Assembly: GCF_001438705.1 (NCBI RefSeq)
Contig: NZ_JQBP01000001.1
Coordinates: 229,220-293,219, forward strand
Source: Weissella kandleri
Lineage (GTDB): Bacteria > Bacillota > Bacilli > Lactobacillales > Lactobacillaceae
DNA length: 64,000 nucleotides
Direction: 5' to 3'
Every line of letters starts with the position of its first letter. The first letter of the stretch is position 1. The notes under the pieces are model-generated. The model saw only the letters and a list, made by a program, of their open reading frames with translations, did not search any database and was not told where the DNA came from. The translations under genes were made by a program, and so were the position numbers. Shown here piece by piece: positions 33,912 to 42,808 of this stretch.

Positions 33912-36900
33912 ATGGTACCGTTGAATGTTAGAAGTGCTTATAACTTGTTGGAAAGTCCATTAATGGTTTCAAAGTTAGTGTCAGCGGCCAAAGGCTTAGG
34001 TTATCAAGCCATTGGACTAGCTGATCAGACTGTCTTGTATGGTATGGCCGAGTTATTTCAAAGCGCCCAACAGTTGGACTTAAAGCCAATTTTAGGCTTA
34101 ACAGCTCCCACAGCGGGAATTTTGAATCAGGCTTCTCAGTTTGATATGCAACTATATCCAGAAAATAACACTGGGTATCAACACCTTTTAAAGCTTTCAA
34201 GTTTACTGGCAACTGGACAGGCCAATTTAAATTTAAAAGTTTTGCAACAGCAGGACTTGCTTGATGGCTTGATGTTAGTGCTCCCACCGCGTAGTGAGTT
34301 GAGTCTGATCCTTCAAAATAATGCTGACTTGCAGTCTGGCTTGCAGTATTTACAACTTTTATTAGATATCATCCCCGCACAGCAAGTATGGTTAGGGATT
34401 GATTTGCAAATGTCTGAGGCCTTATTGACGCAATATCAGCAATTGGCTCAAACGTATCATTTATCATTATTAGCATTTGATGAAATTAGTTATTTAAAAC
34501 CGCAAGATTATTTTTTGCAAAGAGTATTAGGGCATATTAAAGCTGGTACACCATTAACTAATTTAGGAAGTGTGCAAAGTGAGGGGGGAGCTAATTATTT
34601 ACGCACACCAAATTTGTGGGAAACAGCGTATGATGAGCGCGGTGTTTTAAATGCTGCCCAAGCGACGGATGCTTTTGCTGCTCGTATTGATGTGCAAGTT
34701 CCTAAGCGGGTAGTGGATTTACCCGATATTACCCCCGCAAATTTTGCGTCGTCGGCTGAATATTTGGAAAATTTAGCCACGCAGGGGTTACAAAATCGTT
34801 TGGCGAGTCAAAATTTAGATCAACCAGTCTATCAGCAACGTTTAGCGTATGAATTGCAGGTCATTAATGATCTTGGTTTTGATCAATATTTCTTGATTGT
34901 GTGGGATGTTATTAATTTTGCTCATGCTCAGCATATTTTAACCGGGCCGGGTCGGGGTTCGGCCGCGGGTTCATTAGTAGCTTATAGCTTAATGATTACT
35001 GATGTCGACCCAATTGCAGAAGATTTATTGTTTGAGCGTTTTTTAAATCCAGAACGAGCTCAAATGCCCGATATTGATATTGATATTCCAGATAATCAGC
35101 GGGAAACCATTTTAAATTATTTGCATGAAAAATACGGTCATAATCAAATGGCTCAAATCATTACTTTTTCAACGTTGGGGATGAAACAAAGTCTGCGCGA
35201 CGTGGCCAGAGTTTTTGGCTTGCAACCAATTGCCATTGATACTTTAGCTAAAGCATTGCCTCGTGATACCCAAAATTTAGAAATGGCTTTTCAGAGCAAT
35301 CAACGGTTTCAAAATGCAGTCTTAGATTTGCCGGTTGATGGTAAATTATTATTACATACGGCGCAGGCGTTGGCGGGCTTGCCGCGGAACCAGTCGTTGC
35401 ATGCGGCCGGCGTTGTGCTAGCCGCGCAACCGCTAGTTGAGCTGGTGCCGATGCAACTCGGTGATGATGGTCGGTTAGTGACGCAGCTGACGAAAAATCC
35501 GGTTGAAACCTTTGGCTTGTTAAAGATAGATTTTTTAGCGTTGTCGAATTTAAATTTATTGACGATAGCGTTAAACGAAATTCAAAAGCATGAAAGTTTT
35601 GTCTTAGCTGATATTGATGTAAATGATGTACAAACTTTGAAATTATTTCAAGCTGGTCAAACGAATGGAGTGTTTCAATTTGAGTCGGGTGGCATGAAAA
35701 ATTTATTGGTCCAGTTACAACCGGATCGTTTTGAAGACCTAGTTGCCGCCAACGCGTTGTATCGTCCGGGACCTATGGAGAACATCCCGACCTTCATCGC
35801 TCGCAAACATGGTCAAGAAAACATCCCGGTGGTTGATCCAAAAATTGATTTAATCTTAGCGCCAACTTATGGTGTCATTGTTTATCAAGAACAAGTCATG
35901 CGCGTAGCAGAACAATATGCTGGATTTAGTTTAGCCGAAGCGGATTTATTGCGCCGAGCGATTTCAAAAAAAAAGCAACAGCAGATGGCAGAATTAAAAA
36001 CAATCTTTATAGAACGTGCCCAAGCCCAAGGTCATGCTTTGAGTGAGGCACAGGCTGTCTATCAGTATATTGAAAAGTTTGGAGCGTATGGATTTAATCG
36101 TTCGCATGCGGTAGCGTATTCAAAGTTAGCCATGCAGTTAGCTTATATTAAAGTCCATTATCCACTAGCCTTTTACAAGGGAGTTTTGAATTTAGAATTA
36201 GGTAATCAAACTAAAGTGCGGGGTTACGTCGAAGAATTAAGAGCCCAGCGGTTGCAACTTTTAGGTCCTAATATTAACCAAAGCTTTGCAGGATATTCAA
36301 TCTATCAGCAGCAATTACAAATGGGGTTAGCTAGTATTTCAGGGTTACAACGTGATTTACGACAAGCGATTTTAGAAGAACGGCGAGCCAATGGAATATT
36401 TGCCGACTTGGGTGATTTTATCTGGCGGTTAGGGGCTCAATATAAAAAGGCCGAGATTTATGAACCTTTGATTGAAGCCGGCGCTTTGGATGAGCTCAAT
36501 TCAAATCGGCGCGTGGTAATGCAAAGTTTGCCGAAATATCTAGAATCACGTCAGTTAGCTGGACAATCTCATCATTTATATGAAGTTTATCAACCGCTCA
36601 TTCGGACTAGTGAAGATTATCCCGCTAACGAACGTTTGGCCCATGAATATCAACGTTTGGGGATTTATTTGAGCGGTCATCCTATTGAGGCGGCCATGCA
36701 ACAGGTATCAAAGGATCAGTATCAGACGATTCAAGAAGCGATTGATCGGGGTAGTGGTTTGGTACGCCTCTTAGTCATGATTGAAAATATCAAGCAAATT
36801 CGTACGAAAAAAGGCGAACAAATGGCCTTTTTAGACGTTATGGATCTGACAGGGCAAATTTCGTTGACGCTTTTCCCTAAACAATACCAGCAATATCAAA

Positions 36901-37274
36901 ACGATTTAAAAACACAAGGTTTCGTATTAGTTAATGGTAAGTTGGAAGCCCCTAATGAACGTAGTCGTCACTGGCAAGTGACAGTGAATCAATTGCAGCC
37001 AATTCAAGCGACAGCTAGTCAGCCTTTGCCACCGGCAACAGGGACTTGGTTTGTTCAGCTTGCTAATTGGCCTTTAGCTGTGGAGCATCAAGCGGCGTGG
37101 CAGCAATTATTACAACCGTACCGGGGTCAAAATCCGGTCGTGATTGTAAGTGAGGACCGCAAATATAAGTGGAAATTACCGCTCACGGAAGCCTTAAAGG
37201 ATGATCCGGCGATTGGTGAAATCTTACGCACGCAATTGCAGGCGTTGCAAGTTAAGTTTGTCGTGGGAAGATAG
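33912..37274 (+). CDS. dnaE: DNA polymerase III subunit alpha, DnaE type
   Basis: A 1120-residue replicative polymerase of the DnaE family, in Firmicutes thought to extend primers beside PolC. An N-terminal PHP domain (about 1-90) is followed by the palm with GPGRGSAAGSLVAY and the catalytic carboxylates in MPDIDIDIP (about 385-393), the fingers, a helix-hairpin-helix region, and a C-terminal OB fold (VMIENIKQIRTKKG onward). The PHP domain has lost the metal-binding histidines (LNVRSAYN in place of HLHVHSEYS), so no proofreading is expected from it. The ATG at 33912 is preceded by AAAGGTGAGG. Confidence 0.96.
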   Translation: MVPLNVRSAYNLLESPLMVSKLVSAAKGLGYQAIGLADQTVLYGMAELFQSAQQLDLKPILGLTAPTAGILNQASQFDMQLYPENNTGYQHLLKLSSLLATGQANLNLKVLQQQDLLDGLMLVLPPRSELSLILQNNADLQSGLQYLQLLLDIIPAQQVWLGIDLQMSEALLTQYQQLAQTYHLSLLAFDEISYLKPQDYFLQRVLGHIKAGTPLTNLGSVQSEGGANYLRTPNLWETAYDERGVLNAAQATDAFAARIDVQVPKRVVDLPDITPANFASSAEYLENLATQGLQNRLASQNLDQPVYQQRLAYELQVINDLGFDQYFLIVWDVINFAHAQHILTGPGRGSAAGSLVAYSLMITDVDPIAEDLLFERFLNPERAQMPDIDIDIPDNQRETILNYLHEKYGHNQMAQIITFSTLGMKQSLRDVARVFGLQPIAIDTLAKALPRDTQNLEMAFQSNQRFQNAVLDLPVDGKLLLHTAQALAGLPRNQSLHAAGVVLAAQPLVELVPMQLGDDGRLVTQLTKNPVETFGLLKIDFLALSNLNLLTIALNEIQKHESFVLADIDVNDVQTLKLFQAGQTNGVFQFESGGMKNLLVQLQPDRFEDLVAANALYRPGPMENIPTFIARKHGQENIPVVDPKIDLILAPTYGVIVYQEQVMRVAEQYAGFSLAEADLLRRAISKKKQQQMAELKTIFIERAQAQGHALSEAQAVYQYIEKFGAYGFNRSHAVAYSKLAMQLAYIKVHYPLAFYKGVLNLELGNQTKVRGYVEELRAQRLQLLGPNINQSFAGYSIYQQQLQMGLASISGLQRDLRQAILEERRANGIFADLGDFIWRLGAQYKKAEIYEPLIEAGALDELNSNRRVVMQSLPKYLESRQLAGQSHHLYEVYQPLIRTSEDYPANERLAHEYQRLGIYLSGHPIEAAMQQVSKDQYQTIQEAIDRGSGLVRLLVMIENIKQIRTKKGEQMAFLDVMDLTGQISLTLFPKQYQQYQNDLKTQGFVLVNGKLEAPNERSRHWQVTVNQLQPIQATASQPLPPATGTWFVQLANWPLAVEHQAAWQQLLQPYRGQNPVVIVSEDRKYKWKLPLTEALKDDPAIGEILRTQLQALQVKFVVGR

Positions 37275-37433
37275 GTGCTTATAATTTTTTAAAATTAGAA
37301 CTTTGTTAGGAAGTATGATGATATAGGAATTTTCGATGAGCGTGCTATAATGTAAGTTAAATTATAGGTAATTAAGGGCGATTAGGTCGCTTTTGGCGTA
37401 AAGCGATAAATCGAGAAATTAGGAAAAAACTAC

Positions 37434-39668
37434 ATGACAGAAGCAAAAGTTTATTCACAAGCAGAAGTACATGATATGTACGCGAGTTATTTAAATGCTG
37501 AACATGTTGCGGCAGTAGACCGAGCATACGCGTTTGCTGAAAAATTACATCAAGATCAAAAACGAAAATCAGGTGAACCGTATATCATCCATCCGATTCA
37601 GGTGGCAGGGATTTTAGCCGATTTAAAAATGGATCCCGATACAATCATTGCGGGTTATTTACATGATGTTGTCGAAGATACCCCGGCTGAGTTGGGTGAT
37701 GTGGAAGTTGCTTTTGGGACCGATGTAGCCCACATCGTGGATGGGGTTTCAAAGATTTCAAAAATTGAGTATAAATCAGATTCTGAACGTTTAGCGGAAA
37801 ACCATCGCAAATTATTGTTAGCTATGTCGCATGATATTCGGGTTATTTTTGTTAAATTAGCAGATCGGTTGCATAACATCCGCACGTTAGGGGCTTTGAA
37901 TCCGGAAAAGCAAAAACGGATCGCTGGAGAAACGTTGGAGATTTATGCGCCTCTAGCAGATCGGTTGGGAATCATGACGATCAAGTGGGAACTAGAAGAT
38001 ACGTCGCTACGCTACTTGGATTATGATGCCTACCATGCGATTGCGCAGGCTATGCAATTACGGCGTGATGAGCGGATTGAAATTGTTGATCAAGCTGTGC
38101 AAGAGATTAAGACTGCCATCACGGATTTGCATTTAGAAAATGTGCAAGTTTATGGTCGTCCAAAGCATATTTATTCGATTTATCGGAAAATGCAAAAGAA
38201 GCATAAAGACTTTGAAGAAATTTATGATCTCTTAGCCATTCGAGTCATTGTGAATTCCATCGGGGACTGTTACGCTGTTTTGGGGTCGATTCATTCCCAT
38301 TGGACACCAATGCCTGGGCGTTTTAAGGATTATATTGCTTTGCCTAAGGCCAATGGCTATCAATCGTTACACACATCAGTCATTGGGCCAGAGGGACGAC
38401 CTTTGGAAGTTCAAATCAGGACGCATGAAATGCATGAGGTGGCCGAATTTGGGGTAGCAGCGCACTGGGCTTATAAAGAAGGCAAATTCGATGGGGTGGA
38501 TGTGCAAACATCTGACCAGCGTCAATTGAATATGATTCAAAATATTTTGGAATTACAAAATGAATCGAAAGATTCCGATGATTTTATGAAAACCGTTAAA
38601 AGTGACCTGTTCACTGATCGGGTTTATGCCTTTACTCCACGCGGGGATGTGGTGGAATTGACACAAGAATCTGGTCCTTTGGATATGGCCTATTCGATTC
38701 ATACGAATGTCGGAAATCATACCACTGGGGCGAAAGTGAACGGTAAGTTAGTGCCTTTGGATTATGAAATCAAGACTGGAGATATTGTCGAGATTATCAC
38801 TAGTCAAAATGCTCAACCAAATCGTGATTGGTTAAAGCTAGTCAAGACCCGCCGAGCCCGAAATAAAATTCGTCAGTACTTCCGAAAGCAAGATTATTCT
38901 GAAAATGTGGTGGCCGGGCGTCAAGAATTAAGTAATTATTTGATCAGTCAAGGTTATCGTTTGGAAGCCTTGATGGAGCCCAGCAATCTACAAAAGGCCG
39001 TGGATAATTTACATTATCGATCAGCAGATGATTTGCTCGCCGCCATTGGTTACGGTGAGCAATCAGTTCAAGGGGTAGCAAATAAGTTGACCGCTGATTT
39101 GAGAATGCGCTTAGAAGAGCAGCGGCTAAATGCGGAAGAAGCGCAAGTCTTTGAGCAACATGCCACCGTTGAGACAAATCCCGAAGAACGTCATTTGAAA
39201 GAAAATCAACGTGCTGACGCCATCATGATTCAAGGAATTGATTCCATGTTAGTTCGTTTAGGTCGTTGTTGTACGCCCGTTCCAGGGGATGAAATTGTGG
39301 GTTATATTACCAAAGGAAGGGGCGTTTCGGTACATCGTCTTGGGTGTCCAAATTTAGCCAGTGATACTGAATTAGGGCAACGCTTAGTCGACGTAGCGTG
39401 GGGACCTAATACTGAAAATAGTAAAAAAGAGTATCGAGCTGATTTAATTATCGGTGGAGAAAGCCGTCCACGGCTATTAAATGACATTATTCGAATGGTT
39501 GGGAATCATGCCCGAACTATGAATTCAATTAATGGTCGAGTTGATGGGAATAATCAAGCTGTGATTTCAATGACCGTCGAAGTGCGCAATTTGACACAAT
39601 TAGAGCGTGTGATGGATGCAATTAAGAACGTTAAAGATGTACATTCTGTCAAACGAGCTTACAATTAA
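37434..39668 (+). CDS. relA: Bifunctional (p)ppGpp synthetase/hydrolase, RelA/SpoT homologue
   Basis: A 744-residue long RSH protein that makes and degrades the alarmone (p)ppGpp. The hydrolase HD domain is intact (YIIHPIQVAGILADL, YLHDVVEDT), and the synthetase domain follows (YGRPKHIYSIYRKM, GYQSLHTSV), so both activities are likely. The TGS domain begins at RVYAFTPRGDVV (about 398), and a zinc-finger-like/CC segment (RLGRCCTPVPGDE) and a C-terminal ACT domain complete it. TATAAT at 37346-37351 may be its -10 element. dtd follows after 12 bases, as in most Firmicutes. Confidence 0.97.
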   Translation: MTEAKVYSQAEVHDMYASYLNAEHVAAVDRAYAFAEKLHQDQKRKSGEPYIIHPIQVAGILADLKMDPDTIIAGYLHDVVEDTPAELGDVEVAFGTDVAHIVDGVSKISKIEYKSDSERLAENHRKLLLAMSHDIRVIFVKLADRLHNIRTLGALNPEKQKRIAGETLEIYAPLADRLGIMTIKWELEDTSLRYLDYDAYHAIAQAMQLRRDERIEIVDQAVQEIKTAITDLHLENVQVYGRPKHIYSIYRKMQKKHKDFEEIYDLLAIRVIVNSIGDCYAVLGSIHSHWTPMPGRFKDYIALPKANGYQSLHTSVIGPEGRPLEVQIRTHEMHEVAEFGVAAHWAYKEGKFDGVDVQTSDQRQLNMIQNILELQNESKDSDDFMKTVKSDLFTDRVYAFTPRGDVVELTQESGPLDMAYSIHTNVGNHTTGAKVNGKLVPLDYEIKTGDIVEIITSQNAQPNRDWLKLVKTRRARNKIRQYFRKQDYSENVVAGRQELSNYLISQGYRLEALMEPSNLQKAVDNLHYRSADDLLAAIGYGEQSVQGVANKLTADLRMRLEEQRLNAEEAQVFEQHATVETNPEERHLKENQRADAIMIQGIDSMLVRLGRCCTPVPGDEIVGYITKGRGVSVHRLGCPNLASDTELGQRLVDVAWGPNTENSKKEYRADLIIGGESRPRLLNDIIRMVGNHARTMNSINGRVDGNNQAVISMTVEVRNLTQLERVMDAIKNVKDVHSVKRAYN

Positions 39669-39680
39669 AGGGGAAGTGGA

Positions 39681-40127
39681 TTGAAAGTTGTATTGCAGCG
39701 GGTTTTAAAAGCGCAAGTTACTAGCCAAGCAGAAATTTTAGGGACGATTCAGCAAGGTTTAGTTCTTTTCGTGGGGGTCGGTAGTAATGATACCGTCGAA
39801 GATGTAAATTATTTGGTCCGAAAAATTTTAAATTTAAGAATTTTTGAAGATGAAGTTGGTAAGATGAACCTTAACATTCAGCAGGTGGCTGGCTCGATTT
39901 TATCTATTTCGCAATTTACGCTTTACGCGGATATTAAGAAAGGGAATCGACCGAACTTCATGCAAGCTGCAGAACCGAAAATGGCAAATGAATTGTATGA
40001 AAAATTTAATCAAGGCTTGCGGATGGGAAAAATCACCGTTGCAACCGGGCGTTTTGGTACTGATATGCAAGTGGATTTTGTCAATGATGGACCAGTCACT
40101 ATTCTTCTAGACAGTCAAAATCGTTAA
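39681..40127 (+). CDS. dtd: D-aminoacyl-tRNA deacylase
   Basis: A 148-residue enzyme that removes D-amino acids mischarged on tRNA. The family signature SQFTLYADIKKGNRPNFMQAAEP (about residues 77-99, with the active-site Thr) is complete, as are the N-terminal MKVVLQRV and the late TGRFGTDMQVDFVNDGPVTI, which forms the cross-dimer GxP-type loop. It starts with TTG after AAAGGGGAAG, 12 bases from relA, so the two genes form an operon. Confidence 0.96.
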   Translation: MKVVLQRVLKAQVTSQAEILGTIQQGLVLFVGVGSNDTVEDVNYLVRKILNLRIFEDEVGKMNLNIQQVAGSILSISQFTLYADIKKGNRPNFMQAAEPKMANELYEKFNQGLRMGKITVATGRFGTDMQVDFVNDGPVTILLDSQNR

Positions 40128-40250
40128 GTATATACAATGAAATGTAAAAGATTTGTGAAAATCGTTAAAAAATCTTTGACTATATGATAAATAGCATGAT
40201 ATGTTAATAACACGATTAATAAGGTGAATCGAATTGAGAGGGGAAAATCA

Positions 40251-40427
40251 ATGTCAGAGAAATTAATCCAATTACGTGTAGAGGAAAATGTGAAAGATAC
40301 AGCCGATGAAATTTTTAAGGCGCAAGGTTTAACAACCCAAACGGCCATTAAGATTTTTTTGACGCAGGTTGCTAACACTGGTGACTCACCATTTTCTAAT
40401 TTGTTTAAGTCAAATAAAGAACAGTAA
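40251..40427 (+). CDS. RelB/DinJ family antitoxin, without a partner toxin
   Basis: A 58-residue protein with a ribbon-helix-helix N-terminal half (LIQLRVEENVKDTADEIFKAQGLTTQTAIKIFL), the pattern of RelB/DinJ antitoxins: a beta strand with alternating residues, then two helices for DNA binding. The short C-terminal tail that would wrap a toxin ends NLFKSNKEQ. No RelE or YafQ toxin frame follows; a terminator comes 23 bases later. The ATG follows GAGGGG, and TTGACT near 40175 may be a -35 element. It may be a solitary regulator or the remains of a toxin-antitoxin pair. Confidence 0.78.
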   Translation: MSEKLIQLRVEENVKDTADEIFKAQGLTTQTAIKIFLTQVANTGDSPFSNLFKSNKEQ

Positions 40428-40450
40428 TATTTTAGTTATGAATAATTTAT

Positions 40451-40502
40451 GTCGCTAGACGGTTACAAAATTTTGATTTTGTAGCAGTGTGGCGATTTTT
40501 TG
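40451..40502 (+). terminator. Rho-independent terminator after the RelB/DinJ gene
   Basis: The inner stem TACAAAAT-TTTG-ATTTTGTA is perfect, with an outer GTCGC/GGCGA pairing, followed by six T residues. Confidence 0.7.
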
Positions 40503-40652
40503 TTAGGCATAGCAATTCAAGAAGTGGTTTGTTATAGTAGACACAGGGTATGTCAATGGTTGAGCCGGTTGTAAATTTTTGTTAGATTTTAAAGTGATCT
40601 GGGTACTGACATATAAATAATTAATTAAAACGAGATATTGAGAGAATATAAA

Positions 40653-41534
40653 ATGAGTAAAATTATTGGAGAAGTGGTTACAGCACAAGTAACTGATGAA
40701 AATGAGCAGGCGTTTTTCGCCCAGATTGATGGACAAACTTACCAAATTGATAAGAGCGAATTGTTAAAGCCGTTAAAAATTGGTGGAATGGTGACAGGCT
40801 TTGCCTATGAAAATAAGGACGGCCAATTACAAATTACTAAGCAAGAGCTTGAAGTGACTAAAGGACATTATGCATTTGGAACAGTTACGGATGCACGGCG
40901 TGATTTAGGAGTCTTTGTGGATGTGGGCTTGCCAAATAAAGATTTAGTAGTTTCATTAGATGAACTCCCTACAATCCATGAGTTATGGCCGCAACGTGGT
41001 GACCGGTTGTTGATTACGTTAAGGGTTGATACTAAGCAACGGCTATGGGGTGAATTAGCGCCAGTTGAAGTGTTTAATGCAATTCGGATTCCTGCTAAGC
41101 CTACGATGAAAGGTCAAAAAAATGTCTTGGGGACGGTTTATCGTTTAAAAATGGTAGGTACATTAGTGTTGACGGATGATTTCCATGTTGGTTTTATCCA
41201 TCCCAGTGAGCGTTATCAAGAGCCACGTTTAGGCCAACGGGTTGAGGCGCGTGTAATTGGGGTGCGTGATGATGGAATCTTAAATCTTTCGCTAAAGCCA
41301 TTAGCTTATAAAGCAATCAGTGGTGATGCTAAGCTGATTTTAACTTTGTTACAACGGACGCCAACCCATCAATTACCATATAATGATCATTCTGACCCGG
41401 CGGAAATTAAGCAGTATTTTGGGATGTCAAAAGGACAATTTAAGCGAGCGTTGGGCCATTTATATAAAGAACGGCTAATCACGCAAAATGATCAAGGAAT
41501 TGAATTAGTACTATCAGAAGAATCTTCAGATTAA
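40653..41534 (+). CDS. cvfB: CvfB family S1-domain RNA-binding protein
   Basis: A 293-residue protein with tandem S1-type OB folds (about residues 5-60, 65-135 and 150-220) and a C-terminal winged-helix-like domain (MSKGQFKRALGHLYKERLI). This is the plan of staphylococcal CvfB and B. subtilis YitL, which bind RNA and influence virulence or stress gene expression. The start is taken at the ATG at 40653 (MSKIIGEVV); an ATG five codons earlier is open but has a poor ribosome binding site. It lies upstream of ribT and rluB as in other lactic acid bacteria. Confidence 0.88.
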   Translation: MSKIIGEVVTAQVTDENEQAFFAQIDGQTYQIDKSELLKPLKIGGMVTGFAYENKDGQLQITKQELEVTKGHYAFGTVTDARRDLGVFVDVGLPNKDLVVSLDELPTIHELWPQRGDRLLITLRVDTKQRLWGELAPVEVFNAIRIPAKPTMKGQKNVLGTVYRLKMVGTLVLTDDFHVGFIHPSERYQEPRLGQRVEARVIGVRDDGILNLSLKPLAYKAISGDAKLILTLLQRTPTHQLPYNDHSDPAEIKQYFGMSKGQFKRALGHLYKERLITQNDQGIELVLSEESSD

Positions 41535-41565
41535 GTTTGTTAAGCACATTAAAGGAGATGATTAG

Positions 41566-41946
41566 ATGTTAGTGGCGGTGACTGAAAATCAACCTAAAAT
41601 TGCGATGGGCTTGATGTCTTATATTGATGATTTTGCAACATATGCAGATGTGCAAAGAGAAATCCAATGGTATCACGCAAACCAGCATCGGCAATTACTA
41701 TTATGGAAAGATCCCATGACACGGCATATGACAGCCGTGATTGGAATAGAAGAGATGGGTCAATGCGTTTTAGTGCGCTTAATTGCGTTTGGCTCGGAAA
41801 TTGTACCATATGAACAGCAATTGGTAGGTGGAGAAATTTACGGGGCTCTGCAAAATTATTATCCCAAAGCATTTATTATGGGAACCATTCGGACTCAAGA
41901 CATCTTGCGAGATTGGGAAACTTATCAAATCAAAAATTTAAATTAA
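41566..41946 (+). CDS. ribT: RibT-like GNAT family protein
   Basis: A 126-residue homologue of B. subtilis RibT. The phrases KIAMGLMSY, HRQLLLWKD and AVIGIEE align well with RibT, a GNAT-fold protein linked to riboflavin loci in Bacillus but of unproven function. The acetyl-CoA loop (normally Q/R-x-x-G-x-G/A) is not preserved in the C-terminal half, so acetyltransferase activity is doubtful. No rib genes are near. Usually scpA and scpB lie between ribT and rluB in lactobacilli; here rluB follows directly after 34 bases. Start ATG after AAAGGAGATG. Confidence 0.78.
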   Translation: MLVAVTENQPKIAMGLMSYIDDFATYADVQREIQWYHANQHRQLLLWKDPMTRHMTAVIGIEEMGQCVLVRLIAFGSEIVPYEQQLVGGEIYGALQNYYPKAFIMGTIRTQDILRDWETYQIKNLN

Positions 41947-41980
41947 AATAATACTTTGAGCAAAAAGAAAAGAGAAATTT

Positions 41981-42727
41981 ATGGCAGAACGACTACAAAA
42001 AATTATGGCGCAAGCAGGAGTGGCATCACGGCGGGCTTCTGAGAAATTAATTGAAGCAGGTCGTGTGAAAGTAAACGGTGTTGTCGTCACGACTCTAGGT
42101 ACCAAAGTAGAACCACATGATCATATTGAAGTTGACGGAAGTCCGCTAGAAGGCTCACAAAAGCACGTCTATTATTTGTTAAATAAGCCAAGAGGTGTTG
42201 TGACGACTGCTTCAGATGATAAAAACCGTGCAACTGTTTTAGATGTATTATCTGATGTGACCGAGCGCGTTTATCCCGTGGGTCGCCTAGATTATGATAC
42301 GACAGGGGCTTTATTATTGACCAATGATGGGGAATTAGCGAATCAGTTAATGCATCCACGGTATCGGATTGATAAAGTGTACGTGGCTAAGGTCAAGGGC
42401 ATTCCGACCAATGATGAATTAAAAACATTACGTCAGGGTGTGGTCATTGATGGTCAAAAAACAGCTGAAGCGCGGGCCGAAATTTTGCGAACAGATACAC
42501 GGAAAAATACGGCCACTTTGGAATTGACCATTCACGAAGGCCGTAACCACCAAGTTAAAAATATGCTTAAAAAGGTCGGACATCCAGTTTTGAAATTGCA
42601 CCGAGAGCGTTACGGGATGCTCGAAGTACATGATTTGGTGTCTGGGGAATATCGTGCTTTAACGCATAATGAAGTTCAACAATTGAAGCGTGGAAAACAG
42701 GTTCGGAAGAGCTCAGGTCGGTTATAA
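41981..42727 (+). CDS. rluB: RluB-type pseudouridine synthase
   Basis: A 248-residue pseudouridine synthase of the RsuA/RluB family acting on 23S rRNA. It has an N-terminal S4 domain (about residues 3-60, LQKIMAQAGVASRRASE), the catalytic motif VGRLDYDTTGALLLTNDGELA with the nucleophilic Asp, and the late EGRNHQVKNML phrase. Size is normal. The target (the position equivalent to E. coli 2605) is from the family. It follows ribT and precedes the ypbB-recQ pair. Confidence 0.93.
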   Translation: MAERLQKIMAQAGVASRRASEKLIEAGRVKVNGVVVTTLGTKVEPHDHIEVDGSPLEGSQKHVYYLLNKPRGVVTTASDDKNRATVLDVLSDVTERVYPVGRLDYDTTGALLLTNDGELANQLMHPRYRIDKVYVAKVKGIPTNDELKTLRQGVVIDGQKTAEARAEILRTDTRKNTATLELTIHEGRNHQVKNMLKKVGHPVLKLHRERYGMLEVHDLVSGEYRALTHNEVQQLKRGKQVRKSSGRL

Positions 42728-42808
42728 TAAATAAAAGCGTGTTGTGATTGTATTTAATTAATATAAGTTTGATAATAAGAGTTAGTTTTGTTTAAAAGGA
42801 GACCGGGT

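Noticed and set aside
42788-42808. Upstream TTG start for the YpbB-like gene
   Set aside because: It lies before the AAAAGGAG ribosome binding site that fits the GTG at 42809.
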